Source of the DNA: Echinometra lucunter | Lineage: Eukaryota > Echinodermata > Echinoidea > Camarodonta > Echinometridae | DNA: 64,000 bases | Direction: 5' to 3' | Assembly (NCBI GenBank): GCA_029962745.1 | Contig: CM057158.1 | Location: 7,320,179 to 7,384,178 of the forward strand | Shown here: in pieces, positions 1 to 13,337 of the stretch | How the letters are laid out: the number at the start of each line of letters is the position of its first letter | Numbering within the stretch: position 1 is the first letter of the stretch | Notes under the pieces: model-generated | Seen by the model: the letters and a program-made list of their open reading frames with translations, nothing else | Database searches by the model: none | Told to the model about the DNA's origin: nothing | Position numbers and translations under genes: made by a program

Positions 1-580
1 CATGTTTCCTCTACCATCAAAATGGAACTGCACTGTTAGAATTAATTCTAAAGCTTCAAGCAGAGACATGTTAAGAGAATCCCTGCTTCAAGCCAGGACA
101 GCCATTTGAAATCCTCCCCTATCCTCCCTGTAATCCCCCTGCTGAAGCAAGACTTTGGACAAAGGTCTCAAGATAAATTAGACAAAGGTCATAGACAAAG
201 CCCATTGCCAAGAAGGAGATTGATACAATAGCCATCCTGTCAAGGTCAAAGGCCATTGAAGGGGGAAAGATAAAAGGGAGAGGGGTCTCTTGGAGGTGTT
301 AATTATAGAGAAGAGGGGTTATTAGGGGTGTTGTACTATAGATACAGTACCCTGATACCCACATTATTATACTGCTTGAGTCATTGCCAGGTATTCTCTC
401 TCTACAGACAGTTGTTTCTGAAGAGATTGGCAGAATAATGCTAGGAGAAAGAGGCCATGTATGTTACCTATCTTTAGGTACACATCACGGAGTCACGCTA
501 TCATGGGGTCAGTCTAGGAAATGTTGAAGTAACGAGGAGTTTTGCTTTATCTCATTGTGGAATGAATGTCACAATTTTAG

Positions 581-761
581 GTCACTGTGAATTTTCAAGT
601 TCATGTGCCCCTTACTAACTCCACCCTCGGGGAAAAGTGAGGAGCTGGAGGCCCCCCCCCCCCCCCCCCCCCCCCCCGTCACTGTGAATATTAAAAGTTC
701 ATGTGCCCCTTACTAACTCCACCCTCAGTGAAAAGTGAGGAGCCGGAGGCCCCCCCCCCCC
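581..761. repeat. 97-bp tandem duplication ending in poly-C runs
   Basis: Two copies of a unit starting GTCACTGTGAAT and running through GTTCATGTGCCCCTTACTAA and GAGGAG(C)TGGAGG each end in a C homopolymer. Copy 1 is 581-677, with C from 652 to 677. Copy 2 is 678-761, with a shorter C run from about 750. The units differ by a few substitutions and in C-run length. Confidence 0.9.
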
Positions 762-910
762 TGCATTCTCTAGTACTTGTGAATTTTAGAGGGTCATTTG
801 GCCGCTTGCCGCCATATGACACCCCCTGTCAGTACTGAGACTTGTTACAAATCAGAATGATTAATTACACAAGCTGCTGGATCCATAAGGCCCCACTCTT
901 CTACTCATGT

Positions 911-1460
911 AAACTTCTTCAGATACACAATCTTTCAACCTGGAAATTTTTGTTTCAACTCACTAGATATAAGCTACCCGACCCCATGTCTTCTTTGTTT
1001 GTAATGAATTATTCCTATTAGGCACGACAAGCCATTCTTATCACCTTCCATGAACAGTTTTTTCACACGGTACAATTATAGCCACTGGATCGTTATAATT
1101 GTGGAATAATCTCCCAACAGACTTGACAATACCAGCTCATGGTCTTCAAACATTCCTTTTAAACACATACCTTAAGCTCTAATATGATTTACAAAGTAAA
1201 ATAGACTGCTCTTAGGGGATCTATAAGTTACAACTGAGCTTATTTTAATAGATTCCCTCATATTTCACCACAAATGTACTTCTCTGATTTCATTTAAAAC
1301 ACCTTCCAATTGTATTTATATTTCCTTGTGTTACTTTGACTGTTATTATTACTCTCATGGACTGATGGAATTGTATGTATATGATTTTTTACATCTCATA
1401 GAACAATTTATTCATTTTTATTGCTTATGATATATCATGCAATGATTGTGAAATATGAAA
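911..1460 (+). mobile_element. Decayed non-LTR retrotransposon (LINE) 3' end
   Basis: Broken + strand reading frames give fragments resembling the C-terminal tail of LINE reverse transcriptases. A KLPDPMSSLF-like piece lies near 970-1000, a TRQA-like piece near 1022, and LWNNLPTDL at about 1099-1125, followed by a QTFLLNTYLKL-like piece and a stop. The order (KLPDP..., TRQ..., FFHRT-like, LWN.LP..., F...L...YL) is typical of the CR1/L2/I-type LINE terminus. The frames are interrupted by stops and indels. The following 250 bp to about 1460 may be the element's 3' UTR. The clade cannot be fixed by eye. Confidence 0.5.
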
Positions 1461-3211
1461 ATAAACTAAACTAAAATTGAAAACTTAAATAAAATTGTTG
1501 GTAATTGAATAATATTTAGCTTCTATTAACATTATTCACAGTTAACCTTGAAGCCAAATTGATTAAATTAAATGATAATAACAACTGTTTGTTGAAACTT
1601 ACCGTGAAGTAGGCTAGGAAGATAAAAATCTTATGGTTACAGAATGTTATTGAAAGGTAGAGTTGTCTGCTCATACTCCACAGTAAATTCAAAGAGTTTG
1701 CTGTAAGGATGATGAAAGAAAATTCTAGAGGGATGTATATCCACATTTAGAATTTCAAAAACTATTGCAAAAGTCCACAAAAATCTCCAAAATAATGTCA
1801 AAGATGATAAAAAAAATGATGTTGAAGTTTAAATCTAGGATAAGATTTAAGCATTCTCCAAGTTTGATAACAATCAGATGGTGGTAGCTGAGAATTTATC
1901 CGCTTATGGCTCCGTGCTGTTGATCGGGATAAATTCTTGATGAATTCTAATCCAATCTGTGAGAGCTTCCAACTTTTATACTAATCTTACACCCCCGGAA
2001 TATTTCTGTTTCCTCCTTCCTTTTCTTGATGAAAATAAGGTCTAGCTTCTTCCTAACTAGGCCTGATTGTAACATATAATTAGCTTTCTATATTATGTAA
2101 ATTACAAGAAATTTAAAAAGAAACAGTTGTTCCCATTTCTGCTTATGAGCCCAGTAAGAGGTCAAGTATGTTTGCATTGGAAATAAGAACTGTGTGTTTT
2201 GACACTTTTTGACACACTTGAGTATTCCATCGGACTTGAAATAACTAGAATGAAATGTTATTCTAGAATCTTCCACACAATACTTGCAACAAAGTTAGTG
2301 AGGATTATCAACAATTCACTTAGTAACACTGATAGCATTACAGAGCATATGATCTAAAATGTTCTATCTTAACTAGGTGTTTATGTTTACCATGCGTCTT
2401 TTGTTTTTTATATTAAGTACATCCAAGTATGAAAAATCTTCTAGAAATTTCTGTAGTTATGAATGCACTATGAATCCTGGAAATAAATTCCTCCTGGAAG
2501 ATTCTGCAATTATATAACAGACCTTTGTAAATGGCACACTTGTATGGTTTATCACATACTGACAAGGATTATCTGCTCCACCATCAAGGATTATCTCTGC
2601 TCTTATATTGAGGATTATCTCCTTATAATGGCTTGGGGAGACGAAAAGGATATCTATAGCAGACTTGAATGCTGTAGCAGTGATTTCACCTAGCATAAGG
2701 AAACACCCTTCTGGACGTGTGGTATTGTTTTACAATGGAGCTGTAGACTAGTGTCTGCAAAGTAACTCTCCTTGCTCCTGTTAGTACCATTTTTGTTGCC
2801 AGCCCCTCTTCAGATTACTGCAGAGGGTTCTATTGACATGTAGGTGACAACATTCACCGGTTCAAGTCCAGACCTCATTGTTATGCCAGTGACCATATAA
2901 CACCCATTGATTTCATAACAGTCTTCGATCTGGCCTTGCAAACACTTTACTACATAATAACCCTTGATTTGTCATTCCAGTTCAAAAGGTTCATGATTGG
3001 AAAGCTGATATGACTGAATTCCCTGTGATACAATACCAAGCAGAGTTCAGTTTAAACCTAAGTAAATGGTTGAGTAATTCTCTCTTTATATGAACAAATA
3101 GTGAAGGAAATTTCATGACATGTAATCTCATCTCCCACAAGGGTATTCAACTATTCTGTTTTCGATTTTTACTATGTGTATTGTTCTGTTTGTTTGTTTC
3201 CCTCCCATCAG

Positions 3212-3321
3212 CCATGGTTCTTCATTATGGTGACCTAACGGACAGTACATGCCTGGTTAAGATTGTTAGCAGAGTGAAACCTACAGAGATCTACAACCTT
3301 GGTGCACAGAGTCATGTGAAG
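3212..3321 (+). CDS. GMDS: GMDS exon ([11 protein letters not shown] ... NLGAQSHVK segment)
   Basis: This is the first visible coding exon of GDP-mannose 4,6-dehydratase, an NADP-dependent short-chain dehydrogenase/reductase that converts GDP-mannose to GDP-4-keto-6-deoxymannose in the cytosol, the first step of de novo GDP-fucose synthesis. It begins with the last two bases of a split codon after CATCAG (3206-3211) and ends in AAG before a GTAAAA donor, phase 0. The translation contains [32 protein letters not shown]: the NADP-binding-fold strand with YGDLTD and the conserved LGAQSHV motif of the extended SDR family. The ATG at 3214 is an internal methionine, not a start. The exons for about 80 N-terminal residues are outside the window. 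Confidence 0.96.
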
Positions 3322-3913
3322 GTAAAAACCAAACAAACTCTTCTGCGACACATCATGCTGCTGCTCCAGGGATGCATAGTTTTTGGAAGGTGGGGGGGGG
3401 GGGGGGAGCAGGGCTGAGCATGTGAACAAGCATAATCTTAAGCAGTGGTCAGATTTGAACAAAATCGATAATGATAACTACACCTATAATTTATTGCCAA
3501 ATTGGTGAAGCTTCATTTCTGTGGAAAATGAATAGGGAATCGTTATGGTTCACTGCAGCTCAGATAAAATGAAAAATGCACTTATCTATTCCTCATTAAA
3601 AACAAAGATGACGAAGAAACATCAAAACTTCCTGCACCCTCCCCCTAGGGAGCATGCTTTGCGCTTTCAGTATGTGATTCGCACGCTTCTCATGCTCACT
3701 GACTTTAGCCCTCTGATTTTATCATTCGTGTGTGACCATTTTTAGTGTTATTGTTACAGGTACATTACGTTTAAGTATGCGCATACACACGTGTACATTA
3801 TCATAAGCTATCAAATCTGACAGAGGCCTACTACGTAGCATCATAAAAAACCTATCTCTACTCAAGAAGCCCACCTTGATTTCGAAGGTCCTGTGCTCTG
3901 CATTTATTTTCCT

Positions 3914-4043
3914 ATACTAACCAAATTCCTAACCCTGAAGCAAACACTATGCCTAATCCTAACCCCAAACTGAACCTAACCTTTATCCTAACTCTGACCC
4001 TAACCCTGAACCTGACCCTAAACCAAACTTAAAACCTAATCAA
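3914..4043. repeat. Degenerate CCTAA/CCCTAA telomere-like tract
   Basis: The stretch is a loose array of CCTAAC, CCCTAA, CCTAAT and CTGAACC words, with runs such as GACCCTAACCCTGAACC near 3997-4013. It resembles the metazoan telomere hexamer (TTAGGG on the minus strand) with many substitutions, as in old interstitial telomeric sequences. Confidence 0.6.
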
Positions 4044-4109
4044 ATCCCTGGGCAAAACCCAGTACCTAATTGATGAAATAAATGCTAAAGTAGTTGCAGT
4101 AAGAGCAAA

Positions 4110-4531
4110 TTAACCCATTCGTGACAGAGGTCCACATTTTGTGGTTTGGCCTAATATCTTTTGATGCAAAGCCCTAAAAATCATACCAAATACATGAGCA
4201 GAAAGAGCAAAAAATTCTACACAAACTGGGCCCATTTTGGTTGCGTCAGTATTCGTTGTTTGATGCTGAAAATTTTTTAATGGAAAATAAGCATGAAAAT
4301 CCTTAAATTGGCAATGTGATAAAAAGTTTAAATCACTGTTTTCCCCTGCAAATTGGCAACTTTTTGACTTATCATAATTTCTGTCAATTTATATTCATTT
4401 CAGATACAATGTAACTGATGTTTTATAAGAAAAATGTAGCAATAAAATAAAAAAAAAATTGGTGTTGCCAATTTGAAGAATAAAAGCTGATCAAATTAGG
4501 CTTTCAATAATTCCTGTCACGATTGGGTTAA
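4110..4531 (+). mobile_element. About 420-bp non-autonomous TIR element, copy 1
   Basis: The left end is TTAACCCATTCGTGACAG (4110-4127). The right end, CTGTCACGATTGGGTTAA (4514-4531), is its inverted copy with one missing base. There is no ORF. Copy 2 is at 9638-10054 in opposite orientation and a half copy at 34454-34633. Shared internal words include AATTGGCAACTTTTTGACTT and GATGCAAAGCCCTAAAAATC. The ends start with TTAA, as in elements inserting at TTAA, but the superfamily is not certain. Confidence 0.85.
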
Positions 4532-5594
4532 ATATCACCGACCACATACACTTTTAACACAAGGAAAGAGCAGATCTGTCCCATTTGTTTGGTTTTTCAT
4601 ATGGTTAATATTCTTTTCTACCTATTTCATAAAACTCCTATAAATACACAGTTGCAGGTACTGGAGGAATCAGATCTTTTTTGGTTCTACATACTCCTAC
4701 ATTCTGTATCTAATACTGTTGAACCCCTTGTGTCTTGCATTTTTAATAGGTATTTGATAAACCCAATACATTGAAAGAATTTAATGTGGAAAGTAATGTG
4801 AGATTGAAAAAAAAAAAGATGAAAAAAAAAAAAAGATACACATGACTGATAGAGAATGGATTTTTGTCATTGATTCAGGTTTTGTTTTGTTTTGGTTTTT
4901 TTTTTTTTTTGGGGGGGGGGGAAGGGGGGATGAGTTAGAAACCCTTTCCCCCCTGGTCTTTGATTTAGAATGACTTGTTGATGCATGGTAGTTGTGAAAG
5001 TTAAATTGGAAGTAACTTCAATGAAATTTCCTGAAATTATACTAAACCCTCCAATATTTGGATTAGTAGTATTTTGGATTTTACAGAAAATTGAGCATTC
5101 TTGACTTCTTGCCAAGTCTACTCAATGGTTTGGGGCAAGATCTCTCGAGGGCAGTTTTTTTTGGGGGTATGATTTTCCCATTTCTGTTAGCTTGTTTTAC
5201 CTTGGGCAAGTTTTGGAATGTTGCTGGACACATATCTGCCTATAGAGGGCAGTATTCCACATTCATGTAGATACTCTCACCGTCTGGTAATACATGTTGA
5301 TAGGGTTTCTTGGTTTTCAGGCTTTTTAGGTACATGTAGCACAAATATTTGAAAAGATACCAGTCTATTTGTCTCATTTTCTGAAAACTCTTGTGTAATA
5401 GTTTCTGTACTGTGTTTGCTAGATGTTTAAAGAAATGCCAAATTGTAAAGTTCTTTAATTCCATTCTATTTAAAGCAAAGGAGCATTTTACAAGCTAGTT
5501 TTCCAAGACTGGTGCCTGTTGATATTTGTTTTTTTCCTTCTAAGCATGGCTTCATGAGATTTCATGAAAGAACCAGATCATGGGCAGACATTTT

Positions 5595-5682
5595 TCATTA
5601 CTTAATTTTTACAGGTTTTAAAACTTTCACATTTATTAAGATGAATTTGAAAATTTTAAGACCTGTAAAAATTGAGTAATGA
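5595..5682. repeat. Short inverted repeat, about 28-bp arms
   Basis: TCATTACTTAATTTTTACAG at 5595-5614 is mirrored by CTGTAAAAATTGAGTAATGA at 5663-5682, and the pairing extends inward over GTTTTAAAA / TTTTAAGAC. The loop is about 30 bp. It could be a small MITE or a hairpin-forming intronic sequence. Confidence 0.75.
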
Positions 5683-7946
5683 AATTTGTTGAATTGTTTC
5701 TTGTTCCATTGTGAAGGGTACCCCTAAAGATGTGAAATACTGATAGAATTTGGTTGCCATAGGTACATGTAGATACTGAAAATTCACACACTTAGCAAAC
5801 ACATTAGGGTTTTATGACATTGTTGCTTGAAAAAATGTAGGGGGCAAATTTTTGCATATATACTGGGGGATCGCATTACCATTTTATTGGATATTTTGGA
5901 TGAAGTATGTTCTATGAACCAACAAGCAATTTGAAAAAAAAAAAAAATTTAGTAAATCAAAGTTTCAATCATACATTTACATACTATAGGTCTCTAGATA
6001 GTGAGAAAGCTCAGCATGTTTTTTTTTTCTCTCCTGATTTTGCCCCAGTAAAGGAAAAGACAACAAAAACTTCTACATTATATTTTCTGTCATAGACAAA
6101 TTTGCATGAAAAGTTATATCCCTGTACAAACATTTTCAAATACCTTTTATTGCTTTACATTAAAGTAGTGTCTGATCCGTAATTATTTTTCCAACAAAAC
6201 TAAGGAAATATAAAGAGTGTTAAACTGGGACTGAATCAATTTTCTCGCAAATGTCGATCCATCTGTGACAAAGAATATTCAACAGCCCCATTAAAAATGG
6301 GCCATTCCATTGACTTTCTGAATCTTGCCAATTAAAAAAAAATGAATTTTAGTAACTTTATCTGAAAGTGATTACATTATAACAATCTGAAAATAAAATT
6401 GTTACTCCAATGCCTACCAATCAAGCTTAAAAGTACTAAATGAAGGTAAGTTTTTTTTTTTTTTCATTTTTTACTCTGTTCAGGTTTTGATGTACACTTT
6501 CATCCTGGGTTAATTTCTTTTGCACATGAAATATGTTTAACTCTCATCTTAGATTAACCCTTTGAACACCATGCCTGAGATATTCTGAAGACTGAAGTCT
6601 GTGAAAGATGTATGTTGTATGCAAGAGGTTATACAATTAATACAAAAGTAATGCAGAGTATTGATGTAGGAGTTTGGGAAGAATTATCCAGAAAGTATCC
6701 TGAATGAATGAATGGATAAATATGAATTTTTTTAAAATATATACATTATGAGTTATATGACCTACCAAAATTTAAACTAAATTAGAGCATTTTGCTTGAT
6801 ATCAAAAAAGCTGAAAAGCTGAAAAGCATTTTCAGTAAACATGTTTATGCATGGACTGGCATCAGGCTATAAGCAACTGGAGCCAAAATTACTTGGCTCA
6901 AGCATGATATTTGCACTAGGAGTTTGTTTGAAGACCGAGCCTTCTCAGTTGCAGTGCATCTGTGATTTTCTTCCTTATATGAATGAAAAAGATTACAAAA
7001 AAAATAAAACAAAAAACTTGGTGAGTACTCGACTCTGCCAATTATTTTGTTAAAAGAATGTTAATTTTTATTGTTGTTTTATGCACATTAACTTCATTCG
7101 CCAAAGTTGGTGAACAGGCTTTATTGGATGCTCAAGTCAGTTTTATTTAAAGATTGGTTATTATGCACCATTTTATTACCACCTTCTGTGTGTATTTCTT
7201 AATAAATTGATAATGTACCAGTCTAAATGTTTCCTTATCATCTTCTTTGTGTATCTTTTATCATCAAGCAATACACCATTACAATCTATTTCCTGCATTT
7301 CTTTTGCCAACATAAAATTGTGCAGTGGGTACAGAAGGAAGTTATGAATTTAAATTTTTTTTTATTCAATGGCTTTTTTTTTTGCTTTGAATCCATGCCA
7401 TGCATCAGATATTGAATTGACTATAGTTATGTTTGGAGACATGTGTATGGAGAATTGCGACATCTGCTTTACATGTACTTTCAATACTTATTTTAATACA
7501 CCATCATTATCATTATCGCATCATCATCATGTGATTTTCATAGATAATGATGTGATATAAATCATTAAGGCGGTAAACATAAATTGAATCTCAAAACTTT
7601 TACAAGATTGAATAATGAAAATGCAGTGATAAAACAAAGAGTTGAGCAAACAAATAAACTTGTTCCACTATGGAATTTATTGGTAAGACACTTGCACCTA
7701 TGAAAGCCAAATGAATGAAGTACTAATTGCAAAAACTTATTTTTTTCCAGTATTATCCCACCAAGTGATAGGTGTTAACATAACAGAAGGAGAAAAAATA
7801 TCTGTACCATTGTTGCTGCTGTTATGATTGTATTTCCTATCATCATGTTAGACTGATTGAACAGCACATGCTTATGAAAATTTAATACTTTAGGTAGCTG
7901 TGAGGGAAGTTTACATAAGGTTTTCAATTTAGATTTGATCAATCCC

Positions 7947-8331
7947 TTGATATCCTCTCTTTATTCTTTTGAGATAAAAATTGAGGTTATTACTGAGCCA
8001 ATGTTGATAGAATAGGGACGTTGAGAGTCCTGGGGGATATTTCACAAAGAGTTAAGTTTGACTTAGACTCATGCATAAGCGCCAATGCGCACCCGGTATT
8101 TAAAGCCTAATCTCATTGATAGACTTCCCAATAGTACGCATCCCTGGAGCAATGCAATCTGACCAATGCGGAGATGCGTAATATACAGCATGCAACTAGA
8201 ATTTAAGTGCGACTTTAAGTCAGACTTAACTCTTTGTGAAACACCCCCCTTGATGCCTTCAGGACCTGTGGTCAGGATAACCCTGTTGGGTTCAACCAGG
8301 CTTCTGTATGGATTCCTGCTTTATTTGGGTA
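7947..8331 (+). pseudogene. Decayed duplicate of the following GMDS exon, split by a MITE
   Basis: The sequence 7947-8031 plus 8250-about 8320 matches the next real exon (8379-8571) and its upstream intron. TTTGAGAT at 7968 corresponds to TTTGAGAT at 8385, and ACTGAGCCAATGTTGAT corresponds to ACTCAGCCGACGTTGAT. In the exon's own frame it reads ANVDRIGTLRVL, and after the MITE LDAFRTCGQDNPVGFNQAS. The true exon reads [12 protein letters not shown] and [19 protein letters not shown]. The last third of the exon is not recognisable and no good acceptor remains in front, so it is probably not spliced in. It is a partial tandem exon duplication. Confidence 0.85.
8032..8249. mobile_element. 218-bp MITE inside the duplicated exon
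   Basis: The terminal inverted repeats are GGGGGATATTTCACAAAGAG and its complement around CTCTTTGTGAAACACCCCC, extended by TTAAGTTTGACTTA / TAAGTCAGACTTAA. There is no ORF of note. The inserted piece interrupts the exon copy between GTCCT and TGATGCC, which fixes the order of events: exon duplication first, insertion later. It belongs to the TTTCAYAAAG-type TIR group that recurs in this window. Confidence 0.85.
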
Positions 8332-8360
8332 TTGTGTTGAATGCTTTCTGATTCCTTTGA

Positions 8361-9431
<1,071 letters not shown>

Positions 9432-9536
9432 GTGCAGCAAAGCTGTATGCATACTGGATCACAATCAATTTCCGAGAAGCGTATAATATGTTTGCTTGCA
9501 ATGGTATTCTGTTCAACCATGAGAGCCCAAGAAGAG
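9432..9536 (+). CDS. GMDS: GMDS exon (GAAKLYAYW ... NHESPRRG)
   Basis: The exon starts after TTGTAG with two bases completing a Gly codon and ends one base into the next Gly codon before GTAAGA, so both borders are phase 1. It encodes [18 protein letters not shown] and [16 protein letters not shown]. The Lys of AAKLY completes the YxxxK catalytic motif begun on the previous exon. FNHESPRRG is a signature of GDP-mannose dehydratases near the nucleotide-sugar and NADP binding region. Nothing is missing compared with the family. Confidence 0.97.
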
Positions 9537-9637
9537 GTAAGATGCCCAGTTTCCTTTCAAAGGTTTAGTCACCTTTGACCCGTGTAAGGGGCTCTTAGAT
9601 TTGCACATCGACATAGTGCACTGCTATGTGATGATGT

Positions 9638-10054
9638 CATTCGTGACAGGAATTATTTAAAGCCTAATTTGATCAGCTTTTATTCTTCAAATTGGCAACA
9701 CCAACATTTTTATTTTATTGCTACATTTTTCTTATAAAATATCAGGTACATTGTATCTGAAATGAATATAAATTGACAGAAATTATGATGAGAAGTCAAA
9801 AAGTTGCCAATTTGCAGGGGAAAATGGTGATTTTCAACTTTCTATCACATTGCCAATTTAAGGATTTTAATGCTTATTTTCCTTTGAAAAATTTTCAGCA
9901 TGAAACAACAAGTATTGACGCAACCAAAATGGGCACAGTAAATGTAGATTTTTTTTGCTCTTTCTGCTCATTATTTGGTATGATTTTTAGGGCTTTGCAT
10001 CAAAAGATATTAGGCCAAACCACAAAATGTGGACCTCTGTCACGAATGGGTTAA
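9638..10054 (-). mobile_element. About 420-bp TIR element, copy 2 (inverted)
   Basis: This is the reverse complement of the element at 4110-4531 over essentially its whole length, ending CTGTCACGAATGGGTTAA at 10037-10054. Its other end begins CATTCGTGACAG and lacks the outer TTAACC bases, so that tip is truncated or mutated. A 93-codon open frame inside it is incidental. Confidence 0.85.
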
Positions 10055-11392
10055 GGCAATGCACGTGTCATGTCGTCTTCTCCCTGGTTGATGTTGAGTA
10101 TCGAGAACGTGTCCACCTTGATTTTCCTGTCATCCTGAACTCTAAGACACCATTCTCACTCATGATGTCATAAGCTTCAATATTCATTCATTAGCCTGTC
10201 ACCATTAAGAGATTTCTGTCTGTAATCAATAGGGGAAGTTGACTTTGTTAACATGCACCAACAGTCGACTTGAATGAGGTCCACTTCCACACAATCTAAA
10301 AGTCTGTATTCATAACCATTGCTATACTGGTATTTATAGAATCGTTTCCAAATAATTCCCCTGAAGTTTGTGTGGAAGTTATTTGGCACAAGTTCAAAAT
10401 GTGTGATAACTTGATGTCCCGTAAGTTAACAGGTACATTGCGAAATGAACCTTAATTGAAATAAATATTTTCTGATTCCTGCTATTTGTAAGCTGTCAGC
10501 ATGATGTCATCATCAGATATACTTCAATCTGCGTTGTAGGTAATGTATGGGACAAATGACTTGGACCGTTGATTTAGGTTTTGCAGATTTTGTACTCAGC
10601 AATTCATGCTAATGAGCTACTAGTAACTCAGATCTAAGAAAATCGGTCCTGAAGGCTAATTGGCATAACTTACTGAGTTTGGACCTGCAACATGTGTATT
10701 CACTACCTTTCGCAAATAAACCCATGGAGGCTAATGTGGGAACGATTTTGAGTTGTTGATGTTGGTCCAGGGGAGCCGCTCCTCAAGTCTGGGAATCAAT
10801 GTTGGCACCAAGAGTCTTTCACACTACACCAGCATCTGCATGAACAGTATACATTCAGCCTCAAGAGAACACTGTAGAGTGTGAAAGAAACACATTCTAT
10901 TCCTTTCAGGACAACAAAAGAAACTCACTGAGTCACCACAAGGAAATTCATAGAGGTCAGAGTGAACACTGGAGTATCTTTGGAAGCTAATTGAAAGATA
11001 GGATTTTTATTGCCATTGTTTTTCAAGCACTCTGAAATGGAAGCCTGTCTGGTATGGATTTTTTTTCTTAGTCAAAATGTAATCATCTTAAAGAATTAGG
11101 TGGGACATGAACTCAAGTTGTTGTAATATGACTGTTTTTTAGAGGTAATCTTGCTTGATCAAATTCTAAAATTGTTCACATGTATTACATTTTTTTTATT
11201 GGGATCCACCAAATATAAGCAAAGTAGCAGAAATTTCCCGAAGATTATTCTGATTTCTTTTATTTGACCTGTAGTTAGGATGACCAGCTCAGTTTTCGGA
11301 TCTTTCTTTACTCATTTAGACTTGTTCAAGTATGCCATGGTAAGCTGCTACAAAAAACACAGCTTCTCATTTCTGTATCTTGTTACACACAG

Positions 11393-12068
11393 TTAAAGTT
11401 GTCCGGACTTGGCGTACAGATGGTGCTTCATGCAATGCAGCGCCATGATAGTTTGCAAGATTGAGCAAAGTTTTTTCTGATAGGCTCGCTTGTGTGCAAC
11501 TAGTGATATGCATGTAAGTTCGGTGGAAGGGGATAACTGAGAGTCTCCAGTTTTCCGCGATACGGAAAACGGAAAAATTTCACGGAATTCGGGAAGAATA
11601 CGGAATTCACGGAATTTTACGGAAAATGCGAATTTTTAAGGCAAAAAAAAAAATTGAATTACAAAAAATACAGTGAAAATCATGAAAAACAAAGCAAAAT
11701 CCAGTAAAAACAACCGTGCATCAAATCTGGATCAAACCTGTTCATAGTATTTAGCGTGTGTTCGCCAAGCTTTATCTGCATACTGCAGTGCATGTATATC
11801 AGGGTAACTTTTGTTTTTCCAAGATTTTTACTATTTACAATTGCTTTATCATATGTTTTGTACATGTCACTGAAGAACACAGAATTTGCATTTTAGAAAA
11901 CGGAAAACTGGGGACTTTAGAATAGCTACTTCAGCATCTGTTCACGTATTCGCAAGTAGATTGGTTTGTATAGGTGAAAGGTCAAACTGTCATGGCCCTG
12001 CCCTATGGGATTTTTTGCAAGCATTGTGTGAAGCGCCATCTCTATACACCAAGTCCGGGTAACTTTAA
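11393..12068. mobile_element. TIR element interrupted by another TIR element
   Basis: The left end TTAAAGTTGTCCGGACTTGG (11393-11412) is mirrored at the right by CCAAGTCCGGGTAACTTTAA (12049-12068). Pairing continues for about 45 bp over CATGCAATGC / GCATTGTGTG. The host element is about 300 bp once the inner insertion at 11542-11916 is removed. There is no transposase ORF. Confidence 0.75.
11542..11916. mobile_element. 375-bp MITE with CGGAAAACGG ends, nested
   Basis: The left end AGTCTCCAGTTTTCCGCG is mirrored by CGGAAAACTGGGGACT at the right. The left subterminal part repeats ACGGAAT/ACGGAAA words (11563-11628). It lies inside the element at 11393-12068, so it is the younger of the two. 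Confidence 0.75.
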
Positions 12069-12766
12069 AGGATTATGGATAGGACCTTTGTTTTGTCACT
12101 CATACCTATGTGCTGTTCATTTAGTACCAAGAAAAACTGCTGTATATGTGATCAAGGTTTTAATCATGTAATGCTTTTTCTTTCAAACTAATTGCACATA
12201 TCAGGTATTCACATCTTGGACATTGAGTGTATGTGTGATTTGTTTCTGCAATAGTTTTTTTTTTTCCTTTTTGTTCACAACTCATAAATATAATGTAGTA
12301 TTCCTCATACAACTGTGGTAATAATCATGATTTAATGTTTTAATTTCTTGAATCAAGTTTTAATTTTTGAATTATTGAAGTACATTTTTAAAGCAGATTG
12401 ATGAATATATTGACTTTATTTTTCAGTTACATTCTTTAAGATATTTTAACAATGTGTATTTCTGTTTTTGTTTTATTTTTGTTTTGTTTTTTTGTATTAT
12501 GTATAATAAGATAAGTGTGATTATTACATATTTCTCTGTCCTTGCATTCACAGTATTCAAGTTTTGTCATTTTGATTGATTTACATTCGTGCGAATTGTC
12601 CAATGTAATGTGATTTTTTTTTCTGCTACAATGCAGCATTTTGGCTACTATGCAATTAAACCAAAACTTAATTATATTGCATTGAATGATAATATCCTTG
12701 AACTGTAAGAACATTTTATTGCCAGGAGGAGATTCTACATATGTATATGTTGAGTAATACAACTGA

Positions 12767-13337
<571 letters not shown>

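Larger units (their letters stand above)
1..3211 (+). other. Intron 5' of first visible GMDS exon (3' portion)
   Basis: This stretch precedes the first recognisable GMDS exon and ends in a pyrimidine-rich tract with the acceptor CATCAG at 3206-3211. I looked for the expected upstream exons (the Rossmann GxxGxxG segment and the segment carrying the conserved HGIVRRSS motif) and saw none, so they should lie to the left. It contains a poly-C tandem duplication (581-761) and a LINE tail remnant (about 911-1460). The rest is AT-rich unique-looking sequence without a supported gene. Confidence 0.7.

Noticed and set aside
1..3211. Search for the N-terminal GMDS exons
   Set aside because: No GxxGxxG or HGIVRRSS-like segment was found; they must lie outside the window.
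3545..3745. 66-codon frame after the first visible exon
   Set aside because: Intronic, with no similarity to GMDS or other families I know.
9773..10054. 93-codon frame
   Set aside because: It lies wholly within a TIR element copy; the other full copy does not keep the frame.
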